64,000 nucleotides of DNA from JAOUJD01 sp963841815 (GCA_963841815.1 CAWJEE010000014.1:1-64000); one strand, 5' to 3'; positions 34,873-43,526 are shown, numbered from the stretch's first letter. Notes: a model not told the origin generated them from the letters alone. Made by a program: numbers and translations.

Positions 34873-35925
34873 ATGCGTAGTACGGGCGCCCCGGTGTCCG
34901 CAACCCGGAAGATGGCCTCGACTCAGCGCGTAGCAGGGTTTGTCGCCCTGCCGCAACTGATCCGGCAACTCGGGGGCGACGCCGAGGCCCTGCTGGTCGG
35001 AGCGGGACTCGAGCCTTCCGCGCTCTCCCATCCCGACAACCGGGTTTCGTTCACGGCATTGGCCACCCTGCTCGACCGGGCCGCCAGCAGCACCGGCTGC
35101 GCGCACTTCGGCCTCCTGGCCGGGCGACTGTTCCATCTGTCCGACATGGGGCTCGTCGGTGAACTCGTTCGCAATTCGCCCACCGTCGGCGCGGCCCTCG
35201 AGGCGCTCACCGTTCATCAACACCTGAACAGTGAAGGCGGACTCGCGTTCCTGCTGAAGCGCGGGGATTACGTCGATCTTGGCTACGCGACGTATCACCC
35301 GGCGGCCCTGGGCTTCACGCACATGCACGACGCCGCGCTGGCGGCCGCGATGAACATCATGCTCGAACTGTGCGGGCCGACCTGGAAGCCGTACGAGGTG
35401 TTCCTGCCCCACGCGAAACCTCGCGATGTCGCCCAGCACCGTGCATTCTTCAAGGTCGTGCCGCGGTTCGACGCCGAGTTCAGCGTCCTGCGGTTTCCGG
35501 CGAGGGACCTCGCGCGCACGGTGCCCAACGCCGATCTGCAGGCACATCGCCGCTGCGAGCAGGCCGCCCAAAACGCGGGCGCGCCGGAGTTCATGCAGCA
35601 GGTCTATCGCGGACTGAGGCGGCTGATGCTGGAGAACCGTCACTCGGGAGACGACCTGGCCCAGATGCTGTCGATCCATCGCAGGACCCTCAACCGCCGC
35701 CTTAAGGCCGAGGGCACGACGTTCCAGCGCGTGCTCGACGAGGTTCGTTTCGACATCGCCCGGGACCTGCTGTCGAACTCCAACGCCCACCTCGACGACA
35801 TCGCGGCGACACTCGGCTACGCTGCGGTCACGCCGTTCATGCGCACGTTCCGGCGCTGGTCCGGGACGACGCCCGGTCAGTGGCGACGCAGCGTTCGCAA
35901 TGGAAAGAGCGAGACGACCGCCTGA
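34873..35925 (+). CDS. AraC-family transcriptional regulator (arabinose-binding-like N-domain)
   Basis: A 350-residue regulator. The N-terminal two thirds match the PF12625-type ligand domain (GFVALPQLIRQLGGDAEALLVGAGLEPSAL; GLLAGRLFHLSDMGLVGELV; HQHLNSEGGLAFLLKRGDYV). The C-terminal 100 residues are two helix-turn-helix motifs: DDLAQMLSIHRRTLNRRLKAEG and LDDIAATLGYAAVTPFMRTFRRWSGTTPGQWR, the AraC signature. Starts at TTG 34867, ATG 34873 or ATG 34912 are possible. It lies between two operons sharing a 21-bp upstream element, making it the best local candidate to control them. The ligand is unknown. Confidence 0.88.
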   Translation: MRSTGAPVSATRKMASTQRVAGFVALPQLIRQLGGDAEALLVGAGLEPSALSHPDNRVSFTALATLLDRAASSTGCAHFGLLAGRLFHLSDMGLVGELVRNSPTVGAALEALTVHQHLNSEGGLAFLLKRGDYVDLGYATYHPAALGFTHMHDAALAAAMNIMLELCGPTWKPYEVFLPHAKPRDVAQHRAFFKVVPRFDAEFSVLRFPARDLARTVPNADLQAHRRCEQAAQNAGAPEFMQQVYRGLRRLMLENRHSGDDLAQMLSIHRRTLNRRLKAEGTTFQRVLDEVRFDIARDLLSNSNAHLDDIAATLGYAAVTPFMRTFRRWSGTTPGQWRRSVRNGKSETTA

Positions 35926-35992
35926 ACGCGGGCTTCGAGGAGTGCCGATTCGCCCCTGCGCTCGCTCAAGGCACCGCTTCGACGGAGGGCGG

Positions 35993-36013
35993 GCTGTCCA
36001 GATTTGCTAAGAC
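35993..36013 (+). promoter_or_regulatory. 21-bp element shared with the DUF3141 operon (copy 2)
   Basis: gctgtccagatttgctaaga plus c, 19 of 21 positions identical to 27742-27762. It lies 66 bases before the DUF3302 gene start and 68 bases after the AraC regulator gene. Confidence 0.5.
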
Positions 36014-36078
36014 GCGCCCGGGGGGCGCGGTCACCATCGGCCGAGACGGGGAAGGAGCGCCCAAGCGCGCTGTCGACC

Positions 36079-36687
36079 ATGAATCGAATGACGAATACGA
36101 GGTGCGGCGACTGCCGCACACCAGCAACGGCCGCGATGGCGCTGCGCGCCATGGCGGCGGCGGGACTGGCGGCCGGGCTGCTCGCGCCGGGGCCGGCGGC
36201 CGCATCGTTCCTCAGCGGCGAAGCGATGGACACGGCCGCCAATGTATTGGCCTGGGTCGTGCTGGTGCTCGTGCCGGTCATCGGGATCACGCTGTTCTGG
36301 ATGGTTCACGTGATCCCGGAGAAGATCGCGCACAAGAACCACCACCCGCAGCGCAAGGCCATCCAGACCCTGTGCCTTCTCTCGCTGGTGTTCGGCGGGA
36401 TGCTGTGGCCGTTCGCCTGGCTTTGGGCCTACACGAAGCCGGTCGGCTACAAGCTCGCGTATGGCACCGAGATGCACGAGGACTATTTCATCGAACTCGG
36501 TGACAGGTGGCGGAAGGGTGAACTGCCCGCGGCGGAGCTTCGGCAATTGCACGCCGAACTCGATGCCGTGGAGGCGCGGGGCGCCCTGACGCCCGCGCTG
36601 CGGTCGCTGCGCGATGAGCTTGCGACGGGCACGAAGCCACCGATTGAAGCGGCATCGGTCGCCGCCGTCCCGGCCCGGAGTGCGTGA
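36079..36687 (+). CDS. DUF3302 inner-membrane protein (YiaW-like)
   Basis: A 202-residue protein. An N-terminal signal-like stretch with a Cys pair (TRCGDCRTP) is followed by two membrane segments (NVLAWVVLVLVPVIGITLFWMVHV and TLCLLSLVFGGMLWPFAWLWAY). Between them is the conserved IPEKIAHKNHHPQRKAI cytoplasmic loop, the DUF3302 signature. In Escherichia coli the homologue YiaW is paired with the HlyD-type YiaV, exactly as here. Its TGA overlaps the ATG of the HlyD gene (TGATG). A helper role for the fusion protein is inferred. The ATG at 36079 gives the family-like start. Confidence 0.82.
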   Translation: MNRMTNTRCGDCRTPATAAMALRAMAAAGLAAGLLAPGPAAASFLSGEAMDTAANVLAWVVLVLVPVIGITLFWMVHVIPEKIAHKNHHPQRKAIQTLCLLSLVFGGMLWPFAWLWAYTKPVGYKLAYGTEMHEDYFIELGDRWRKGELPAAELRQLHAELDAVEARGALTPALRSLRDELATGTKPPIEAASVAAVPARSA

Positions 36688-37907
36688 TGGAAGTCCTGCT
36701 GCTCGCCATCTACGCCGCCATCGTCTGGTTCATCTTCATCAAGATGAAGTGGCTGCCGTGGACCACGGCCACCCAGGTCATCGTCGTCATCATTCCGGTC
36801 GTCGCGCTGACGGCCCTGGTGCTTGCGCTCAACGTCGTCGCGCCATCGAGTGCCGACGTGCGCGTGATCAAGTACGTGATCAACATCGTGCCGCAGGTGC
36901 GCGGCCGCGTGATCGAAGTGCCGATCGAGCCGAACCGGCTGGTGAAGAAGGGCGACGTGCTGTTCCGCATCGACCCGACGCCGTATCAGCTGACGGTCAA
37001 GTCGCTGGAGGCGCAACTGGCGAGCGCCGTTGCCGGTTCGAGGGAACTCGGTGAGCAACTGATCGGCGCGCAGGGCAAGGTCGTCGAGTCGCGCGGAGCG
37101 ATCCAGCAGAGCGAAGCGAAGATCCGGGAAGTGCAGACCCGGCTCGACCTGGCCCGGACGCGCGTCGCGCAGAACAGGGAACTGGTGGCCACCGGGGCCG
37201 GCGACCGGTTCGCTCTGGAGAAAGCCCAGACCGACCTCGCCGAACTGGAAGCCCAGCTCGAAACGGCGCGCGCGTCCGCCGCGCAGGCTCGCGCCGCCGA
37301 GACGCAGGCGCTGGCGGGCGAGCGCCAGCTCAAGGAGCGCAGCAAGGGCACGTTCAACGACGAGTACGCGCCGGTCGCGAACATCCGCGCGCAGCTGGCC
37401 AACGCCAAGTGGGAACTCGAGCAGACGACGGTGCTGGCCCCGGCCGACGGCTACCCGACCAACGTCCAGCTGCGTCCAGGCTCGTTCACGACCGCGTTCC
37501 CGATCACGCCCGCGATGACGTTCGTCGAGCAGAAGTACCAGATCGTCGCTCTCTACCACCAGAACGAGCTGCAGCTGGTCGAGGAGGGCAACGCGGCCGA
37601 GTTCACCTTGAAGGCGCACCCGGGTCGCGTCATCAAGGCAAGCGTGGAATCGATCGTGTGGGCGCAGGGGCAGGGCCAGGTCGCCAACACGACGCAGTTG
37701 CCGATGACCGGCGTGGGGCCGATGCCGCCGGGGCGTTTCCCGGTTCGGCTTACCGTTGCGGAACGGGACGCCGACCTCTTCCTGCCAGCCGGCGCGCTTG
37801 GCAACGGGGCGATCTACACGGAGCACGGCAAAGCGATCCAGATTCTCCGCATGGTGTTCCTGCGGATTGGCGCCAAGCTCGACTACCTCATCCTGAAGCT
37901 GCACTGA
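36687..37907 (+). CDS. HlyD/EmrA-type membrane fusion protein (YiaV/YibH-like)
   Basis: A 406-residue periplasmic adaptor. Two N-terminal membrane segments, an unusual trait of the YibH/YiaV group, precede the lipoyl half-motif VPQVRGRVIEVPIEPNRLVKKGDVLFRIDPTPY. A long alpha-helical hairpin follows (about residues 105-235, rich in Ala/Gln/Glu), then the second lipoyl half (TVLAPADGYPTNVQLRPGSF) and a beta-barrel domain. It would bridge an inner-membrane partner to an outer-membrane channel; the NodT-type channel starts 5 bases after its stop. No obvious ABC or MFS pump gene is adjacent, so the DUF3302 protein may be the partner. The start ATG 36687 is preferred to the adjacent GTG. Confidence 0.88.
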   Translation: MEVLLLAIYAAIVWFIFIKMKWLPWTTATQVIVVIIPVVALTALVLALNVVAPSSADVRVIKYVINIVPQVRGRVIEVPIEPNRLVKKGDVLFRIDPTPYQLTVKSLEAQLASAVAGSRELGEQLIGAQGKVVESRGAIQQSEAKIREVQTRLDLARTRVAQNRELVATGAGDRFALEKAQTDLAELEAQLETARASAAQARAAETQALAGERQLKERSKGTFNDEYAPVANIRAQLANAKWELEQTTVLAPADGYPTNVQLRPGSFTTAFPITPAMTFVEQKYQIVALYHQNELQLVEEGNAAEFTLKAHPGRVIKASVESIVWAQGQGQVANTTQLPMTGVGPMPPGRFPVRLTVAERDADLFLPAGALGNGAIYTEHGKAIQILRMVFLRIGAKLDYLILKLH

Positions 37908-37911
37908 TCTG

Positions 37912-39348
37912 ATGCGCATCTCGCTCGCGGCCCTGATGGCGCCGATCGCGCTCGCGGTGGCGGGCTGCGCATTGCAGTCGCCGCCGGCGCCGAAGGACAT
38001 CCAGGCGCAGTCGATGCAGAACGTGAAGGTGCCGGAGAAGTGGGCGTCGCCGGGCGGTGACGACGGCGCCGTGGCCAATGCCTGGCTGGCTTCCTACAAC
38101 GACCCGCAACTCGACGCGCTGGTGCGCGAGGCGCTCGCCTACAACGCGGACCTGCGGGTCGCCGCTGGTCGCATCGAACAGGCGGCGGCCTACGCGAAGC
38201 TCGCGGGCGCGACGATCTATCCCGCCGTCGACCTGCTGGCCCACGGCGGCGGGAAGATGGGTGGCGACAGCTCGGGCGTGAGCGGCGTCGGCCTCTTCGC
38301 GAACTGGGAACTCGACATCTGGGGCCGTGTACGTTCGCAGGCGGCGGCAGGAAGCGCCCAGTACGAGTCCGTTCAGTCAGATGCGGAGTACGCGCGGCAG
38401 TCGATCGCCGCGATGGTGGCGAAGAGCTGGTTCCTCGCAACCGAAGCGCGCATGCAGCGCGCCACGGCAGACGAGATCGTGCGCGCGTCGGAGCAATATC
38501 TCGGCCTCGCGCGCGACCGCCTGCGCATCGGCAGCGGCGACGAGTACGACGTGGTGATGGCGCAGGCCAGCCTCGACACCTATCGCGACGCCGCGCGTCA
38601 GCTGGCGCTGGCGCAGCAGCAGGCGGTGCGGGCGATCGAGACGCTGGTCGGCCGCTATCCGGCCGCAACGCTCGACGTGCCTGCCGCTCTCTCGGCGAAG
38701 CCGCCGGCGGTGCCGGTGGGACTGCCTTCGGAACTGCTCGAGCGGCGGCCGGACGTGATCGCCGCGGAGCGTCGCGTCGCCGCGGCCTTCAACAATGTGG
38801 CCGAAGCGAACGCCGCGCGCCTGCCGAAGATCGGGCTGACGGCAAGCCTTTCGAGCATCTCGAGCGACGTGTTCGTGCTGAAGGACCAGAACTACCCGGT
38901 GTTCAGCCTCGGCGCCAACCTGGCCGCGCCGATCTTCCACGGTTGGGCACTGCAGGCGAACGTCGAAATCCGCACCGCCGAGCAGAAGATCGCGATCGCG
39001 GACTACGGACGCGTGGCAGCGCGCGCGTTCTCGGAGGTCGAGTCCGCGCTGTCCGCGGCATTTGCCGCCGACGAACGCGAGCGTATCCTCGGCAGCGCCG
39101 TGGCGAGCAATGCGCGCGCCGTGGAGCTCGCGCAGACGCGCCTGCGCGTCGGCTCGGGCGACCAGCGCGCCGTGCTGCAGCAGAGCGTCGCGCTGTACGC
39201 GGCGCGAACTTCCCTCGTGAAAGTCCAGGCGGACCGCCTAGTCCAGCGCGTGAACCTCAACCTTGCGCTCGGCGGCGGTTTCGATCCCCGTCCGACGTCG
39301 CCGGCGACCGGCGATGCCAGCCCGCAGACCAGCGCGACCGCGCAATAG
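37912..39348 (+). CDS. outer-membrane efflux channel lipoprotein (NodT/OprM family)
   Basis: A 478-residue TolC-fold protein. The lipobox AVAGC places the lipid-modified Cys at residue 19. The two repeated halves are visible: the first around WLASYNDPQLDALVREALAYNADLRVAAGRIEQA with NWELDIWGRVRSQ, the second around LPSELLERRPDVIAAERRVAAAFNNVAEANAARLPKIGLTASL with LAAPIFHGW. The family forms a trimeric duct through the outer membrane. It is the third gene of the DUF3302-HlyD-channel operon, and these together look like a tripartite export machine. The C-terminal tail (PTSPATGDASPQTSATAQ) is low complexity. Confidence 0.92.
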   Translation: MRISLAALMAPIALAVAGCALQSPPAPKDIQAQSMQNVKVPEKWASPGGDDGAVANAWLASYNDPQLDALVREALAYNADLRVAAGRIEQAAAYAKLAGATIYPAVDLLAHGGGKMGGDSSGVSGVGLFANWELDIWGRVRSQAAAGSAQYESVQSDAEYARQSIAAMVAKSWFLATEARMQRATADEIVRASEQYLGLARDRLRIGSGDEYDVVMAQASLDTYRDAARQLALAQQQAVRAIETLVGRYPAATLDVPAALSAKPPAVPVGLPSELLERRPDVIAAERRVAAAFNNVAEANAARLPKIGLTASLSSISSDVFVLKDQNYPVFSLGANLAAPIFHGWALQANVEIRTAEQKIAIADYGRVAARAFSEVESALSAAFAADERERILGSAVASNARAVELAQTRLRVGSGDQRAVLQQSVALYAARTSLVKVQADRLVQRVNLNLALGGGFDPRPTSPATGDASPQTSATAQ

Positions 39349-39397
39349 CGATACGCGTCGCAGCGCCGAACTACGAATTCACCCCGTGAGGAGTTCC

Positions 39398-39874
39398 ATG
39401 AAGTCGTTTGCAAGCAAAGCTGCCGTCATCACGGCGTGTGCGGCGCTGCTCGCCAGCACCGCCTTGGCGCAGCAAGTCGTCTATCCCGCCAAGGGCCAGT
39501 CGCCCGACCAGCAGAAGAAGGACGAATACGAGTGTCACCAGTGGGCGGTGCAGCAGACGGGCTACGATCCGACCAAGGCGGCTGCGGCGCCGGCCGCGGC
39601 TCCGAAGCCCGCCACCACGGCGACCGGCACGACACCGGGCGCGGGAGCACGCGGCGCCGCGCGCGGTGCGGTCGTCGGTGAAGTGGTCGGAGGCGATGCA
39701 GGCGCCGGCGCGGCGGCCGGCGCGGCCGTCGCACGAAGCTCGAGCCGCAAGCAGAACGCGGCGCAGGCCCAGCAGTCGCAGCAAAGTGCACAGCAGGCGC
39801 AGTCGTCGCAGCAGGCGACCTACGGCAAGGCGCGCGCGGCGTGCCTCGAGGGTCGCGGTTACACGGTCAAGTGA
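39398..39874 (+). CDS. glycine-zipper exported protein
   Basis: A 158-residue protein with a clear signal peptide (MKSFASKAAVITACAALLASTALAQ), a short conserved region QVVYPAKGQSPDQQKKDEYECHQWAVQQTGYDP, then a glycine-zipper-like segment GAGARGAARGAVVGEVVGGDAGAGAAAGAAV. A Gln/Ser-rich linker leads to a C-terminal ARAACLEGRGYTV with a second Cys, probably disulfide-bonded to the first. It belongs to the YMGG-like glycine-zipper group found in proteobacterial envelopes. gtgaggag upstream is a good ribosome site. It follows the channel gene by 49 bases and precedes the DUF3300 gene. Confidence 0.75.
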   Translation: MKSFASKAAVITACAALLASTALAQQVVYPAKGQSPDQQKKDEYECHQWAVQQTGYDPTKAAAAPAAAPKPATTATGTTPGAGARGAARGAVVGEVVGGDAGAGAAAGAAVARSSSRKQNAAQAQQSQQSAQQAQSSQQATYGKARAACLEGRGYTVK

Positions 39875-39899
39875 TGCATCCCAGCGAATGGAGAGCGGC

Positions 39900-41203
39900 A
39901 TGAACATGAGTCGATTCGAGGCGACTGGCAGTCGCACGCGGACCGCTTGGTCCGCCCTGGTTGCCGTCGGCATGGCAGTCCTGTTTTCCGCGACGGCGCT
40001 CGCGCAGGCGCCCGCTGCGGCGGGTGGCGCGGCGCCGCCGGCCGCGGGCGACCTCACCCAACTGGTCGGGCGGATCGCGCTGTACCCCGACGACCTGGTC
40101 GCGATCATCCTGCCGGCCGCGACGAGCCCGCTGCAGATCGTCCAGGCCGACCGCTACCTCGACAAGCGCAAGTCCGATCCGAAGCTGCCGATCGATGACA
40201 AGTGGGACGACCCGGTGAAGTCGCTGCTGAACTATCCGGACATCGTCAAGATGATGAGCAACGACCTCGACTGGACCAGCGCGCTCGGCGAGGAAGTCGT
40301 CGCCGATCAGGGCGCCGTGCTGGAGGCCGTGCAGGTCTTCCGGCGCCAGGCGAAGGCGGCCGGCAACCTGAAGTCGGACACCAAGCAGGTGGTGAAGACC
40401 GAGAAGGAAGTCATCATCATCGAGCCGGCGGATCCGCAGGTGGTCTACGTCCCGCAGTACAACCCGTCGACCGTCGTCGTCTATGGCGCGGCCCCGATGT
40501 GGGGCTATTACCCGACGCCGTACCCGTCCTACTACTACCCGTACGCGCCCGGCGCCGCGATGGCCGCCGGCGTGATCTGGGGCGCCGCGATCGGCGCCGC
40601 GTGGAGCGGCAATCACTACGGCTGGGGCGGCGGCAACGACATCAACATCAACCGCAACACGAACATCAGCACCGGCGGCAACACCATCAACCGCGGGCAG
40701 GGTGGCGGCGGGCAGGCCTCGCAGTGGAAGTCGAACAAGCAGCCGGGACAGGTGAGCAGTTCGGTCGGCAAGACGGCGCCGTCGAACCGCGCGGGTGACG
40801 CGCGGGGCGGAGCCGGCGCATCGGCGGGCGGTGGAGCGCGTGCATCGACGCAACCGGCCGGCGGAGCCGGGCGGACTGGTGCGGCCGGCGCGGCGCGGGC
40901 GCCGGTGGTGACCGTGCTGGCGCTGGAGCGGGCGGCGGAGCGCGGCCCTCGACGCAACCTGCGGGCGGTGGCAGCCGGGGTGGCGGCGGCGACAGTGCGT
41001 TCGGCGGCTACGACTCCGGCCGGCAAACGCAGATGGACAGTTCGCGCGGCGCCTCGAGTCGCGGTTCGTCGTCGTATGGCGGCGGCGGTGGTTCGCGCCC
41101 GACCGCGAGCACCGGTGCGTCGAAGGGTTATAGCGGCGGCGGCGGCGCATCACGCGGCGGTGGCGGCGGTGGCGGCGGCCGCGGCGGCGGCGGCGGACGT
41201 CGA
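39900..41203 (+). CDS. DUF3300 exported protein (one frameshift in the Gly-rich tail)
   Basis: An exported protein with signal peptide (ending ATALAQA) and the DUF3300 domain: LTQLVGRIALYPDDLVAIILPAATSPLQIVQADRYLDKRK, WDDPVKSLLNYPDIVKMMSNDLDWTSALGEEVVADQ and IIEPADPQVVYVPQYNPSTVVVYG, followed by a Tyr/Pro-rich patch. The C-terminal part is Gly/Ser/Arg-rich. The frame that starts at 39900 would otherwise run into the DUF2950 gene; a one-base loss near 40865-40895 switches into the frame DSAFGGYDSGRQTQMDSSRG ... GGGGGRR ending at TAG 41201-41203, which is compositionally right and places the stop before the next ribosome site. Its function is unknown; the family normally pairs with DUF2950. Confidence 0.82.
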
Positions 41204-41221
41204 TAGGGAAGGAGCGAAATC

Positions 41222-42193
41222 ATGCGCACACTCCCCTCAATCCATGGCAAGGCGTCATCCATGAAAAACCATTCCTTCTTTTCGTTGCTGTACGGCATCG
41301 TTCTCGCCCTGGCGGTGGCGACTCCGGCTGCCGCCGTGGCGGCGACACCCCAGGAAACATTCGCCACGCCGGAGGCGGCGGCCGATGCCCTGATGGCGGC
41401 GCTGAAGGCCGACAGCGACGCGCCGCTGACGGCGCTGTTCGGCGAAGAGCACAAGGTCAAGCTCTTCGATCCCGACCCCGCCGCGGCGAAGGCGAACCGC
41501 GCCAGGATCGTCGAATCGATGCGGACGCTGAGCGTGCTGAAGGAACCGAGCGCCGACCGTCGCATCCTCGTGATCGGCGCCAATGCCTGGCCGGTGCCGT
41601 TCCCCATCGTCAAGACGGGGGATCGCTGGCGCTTCGCGACCGAAGAAGGCATCGACGAACTCATCAATCGCCGGATCGGCGGCAACGAGCGCAACGCCAT
41701 CTATTCGTTGCGCGCTTTCGTCGACGCCCAGCGCGCCTATGCCTCCCGCGATCGTGACGGCGACGGCGTACTGCAGTACGCGCAGAAGATCATGAGTTCG
41801 CCGGGCAAGCAGGACGGCCTGTACTGGCCGGCCGACCCCGCCAAGGGCGAGGAGGCGAGCCCCTTCGGGCCGCTGATCGCCGAAGCCGCCCCTTACACGG
41901 CGGGCCACAAGGCGGGCGAACCGTACCGCGGGTATTACTTCCGCATCCTGCCGCAGCAGGGCAGCCACGCGCCGGGCGGCGCCTACAGCTACGTGATCAA
42001 CGGCCGCATGATCGCCGGCTTCGCGATGGTGGCGTATCCGGCCTATTACCGCGAGAGCGGCGTGATGACGTTCATCGTCAACCACAACGGCGTGGTATAC
42101 GAGCGCGACCTCGGCCCGAATACGGCCAAGCTGGCGCCCGGCATCAAGGCCTTCGACCCGGGCAAGGGCTGGAACGTCGTCAAGCCCGAATGA
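41222..42193 (+). CDS. DUF2950 exported protein
   Basis: A 323-residue protein with an N-terminal signal (FFSLLYGIVLALAVATPAAAVAA). The DUF2950 domain shows FATPEAAADALMAALKADS, GDRWRFATEEGIDELINRRIGGNERNAIYSLRAFVDAQRAYASRDRDGDGVLQYAQKIMSSPGKQDGLYWP and the closing KGWNVVKPE. The segment DRDGDGVLQYA resembles a calcium-binding loop. The strong ggaaggag site 7-10 bases before ATG 41222 favours this start over 41261. DUF3300 and DUF2950 genes are adjacent in many proteobacteria, but their role is not established. Confidence 0.85.
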   Translation: MRTLPSIHGKASSMKNHSFFSLLYGIVLALAVATPAAAVAATPQETFATPEAAADALMAALKADSDAPLTALFGEEHKVKLFDPDPAAAKANRARIVESMRTLSVLKEPSADRRILVIGANAWPVPFPIVKTGDRWRFATEEGIDELINRRIGGNERNAIYSLRAFVDAQRAYASRDRDGDGVLQYAQKIMSSPGKQDGLYWPADPAKGEEASPFGPLIAEAAPYTAGHKAGEPYRGYYFRILPQQGSHAPGGAYSYVINGRMIAGFAMVAYPAYYRESGVMTFIVNHNGVVYERDLGPNTAKLAPGIKAFDPGKGWNVVKPE

Positions 42194-42233
42194 TTTATTC
42201 CTTTACCCCCTCTCATTGAACTGGAGTTACCAC

Positions 42234-42863
42234 ATGCGTCTTTCGTTACTTGTTGCCGCCGTCGTTTCCACCTTTGCACTGGTCCAGCCTGCGGGCGCGC
42301 AGACGGGCAATGCCGTAATGGCCAGTGCGCCCGGCAAGGTAGGTGTCGCGCAGACGGCCGAAGTCAGCGCGACGATCACGGCGATCGACAAGGCGACGCG
42401 CGGCATCACGCTGAAGGGACCGAAAGGCGACGAGGTGAAGGTCGTCGCGGGGTCCGAGGTCAAGAACTTCGACCAGCTGAAAGTCGGCGACGTCGTGCAG
42501 TTGAAGTTCCTGGAGTCGCTGGTGCTCGAACTGAAGAAGGGCGGCGGCCTGAAGGTCGAGAAGACCGAGGCAGTCGGCGGGGCGCGCGCCAAACCGGGCG
42601 AGACGCCGGGAGGTGTCGTCGGGCGGCAGGTCACCGTGGTCGGCGACGTCATCAAGCTCGATGCGGCGACGCAGACCATCACGGTAAAGGGTCCGGAGCG
42701 GACGGTTGAACTGAAGGCGCGCGACCCGGAGCAATTCAAGCTCGTCGCCGTGGGTGACCAGATCCAGGCGACTTACACGGAGGCGCTGGCGGTGGCGGTG
42801 ACGCCGGTGGCCAAGCCTGCCGCCAAGGCCGCGCCGAAGAAAGAGAAGAAGGGCGGCTGCTAG
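42234..42863 (+). CDS. exported protein with two copies of a small beta domain
   Basis: A 209-residue protein with a signal peptide (MRLSLLVAAVVSTFALVQPAGAQ). It has two similar units. The first is VSATITAIDKATRGITLKGPKGDEVKVVAGSEVKNFDQLKVGDVVQLKFLESLVLEL; the second is VVGDVIKLDAATQTITVKGPERTVELKARDPEQFKLVAVGDQIQATYTEALAVAV. Each reads as an OB-like or beta-barrel unit with the pattern I-x-x-D-x-A-T-x-x-I-T-x-K-G-P. The tail KAAPKKEKKGGC is Lys-rich with a terminal cysteine. ctggag upstream supports the start. The family is unknown to me; periplasmic location is inferred. It ends the envelope cluster, with a terminator 54 bases downstream. Confidence 0.75.
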   Translation: MRLSLLVAAVVSTFALVQPAGAQTGNAVMASAPGKVGVAQTAEVSATITAIDKATRGITLKGPKGDEVKVVAGSEVKNFDQLKVGDVVQLKFLESLVLELKKGGGLKVEKTEAVGGARAKPGETPGGVVGRQVTVVGDVIKLDAATQTITVKGPERTVELKARDPEQFKLVAVGDQIQATYTEALAVAVTPVAKPAAKAAPKKEKKGGC

Positions 42864-42916
42864 GCGCGCCGCGCCGAACGAGCAGGCGTTTCCCGTTCCC
42901 CCGAGCGGAAACGCCG

Positions 42917-42960
42917 ACGCCGCCGGCCGCGATGTCGCGGTTCGGCGGCGTTTGTCGTTT
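42917..42960 (+). terminator. terminator after the envelope cluster
   Basis: A stem acgccgcc / ggcggcgt (42917-42924 and 42944-42951), with an inner ccgcgat-tcgcgg pairing possible, is followed by ttgtcgttt. It starts 54 bases after the stop at 42863. Confidence 0.7.
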
Positions 42961-43060
42961 GGCGGTCGACGACACCCGTACGAGCACGCCGCGGCAAGCC
43001 GCCGGCAGGCTGCCCTCGGGTCGTGCACCTTCGCCGTCGGGCGTCACGGCCGACGCGGCC

Positions 43061-43066
43061 TAGAAT
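43061..43066 (+). promoter_or_regulatory. -10 box immediately upstream of dtd
   Basis: TAGAAT ends 7 bases before the dtd ATG, so the predicted transcript would begin at or next to the start codon. No Shine-Dalgarno is visible. Confidence 0.5.
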
Positions 43067-43073
43067 CGGTTCG

Positions 43074-43526
43074 ATGATTGCCCTGATCCAGCGCGTCGCC
43101 GAAGCGTCGGTCACCGTCGATGGCAAGGTCGTCGGACAGATCGGTCGCGGCATCCTCGCACTGGTGTGTGCCGAGCGCAGCGACGACGCCAGCCAGCCCG
43201 TGGCGCTCGTGGACAAGTTGCTCGCGTACCGTATCTTTCCGGACGAGCAGGGCCGCATGAACCGCAGCCTCGTCGATGTCGACGGGGGGTTGCTCGCCGT
43301 GCCGCAGTTCACGCTGGCGGCGGACACCAACAGCGGGACGCGTCCGAGCTTCACGCCGGCGGCGGCGCCCGAACTCGGCGAGCGCCTGTTCGGCGAATTC
43401 GTGCGCGTGGCGAGCGAGCGCCATGCCCGCGTGGCGGCGGGCGTGTTCGGCGCGCACATGCGGGTGCAGTTGATCAACGACGGGCCGGTGACGTTCTGGC
43501 TGCAGACGCGCCGGCCGGGTGGATGA
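43074..43526 (+). CDS. dtd: D-aminoacyl-tRNA deacylase
   Basis: A 150-residue proofreading enzyme that removes D-amino acids from mischarged tRNA. It starts MIALIQRVAEASVTVDGKVVGQIGRGILALV and carries the two active-site motifs, LAVPQFTLAADTNSGTRPSF (SQxxL-type) and NDGPVTFWLQ (the GP-containing loop that excludes L-substrates). The first motif has Pro-Gln in place of the usual Ser-Gln. The length is normal. It may be leaderless because a TAGAAT box ends 7 bases before the start. It is followed 16 bases later by the PEBP gene. Confidence 0.95.
   Translation: MIALIQRVAEASVTVDGKVVGQIGRGILALVCAERSDDASQPVALVDKLLAYRIFPDEQGRMNRSLVDVDGGLLAVPQFTLAADTNSGTRPSFTPAAAPELGERLFGEFVRVASERHARVAAGVFGAHMRVQLINDGPVTFWLQTRRPGG

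Noticed and set aside
39408..41264. Full 618-residue open frame as the DUF3300 protein
   Set aside because: Its end would overlap the DUF2950 gene and turns into Arg/Ala-rich shadow sequence, while the neighbouring frame gives the expected Gly/Ser-rich tail ending at 41203.
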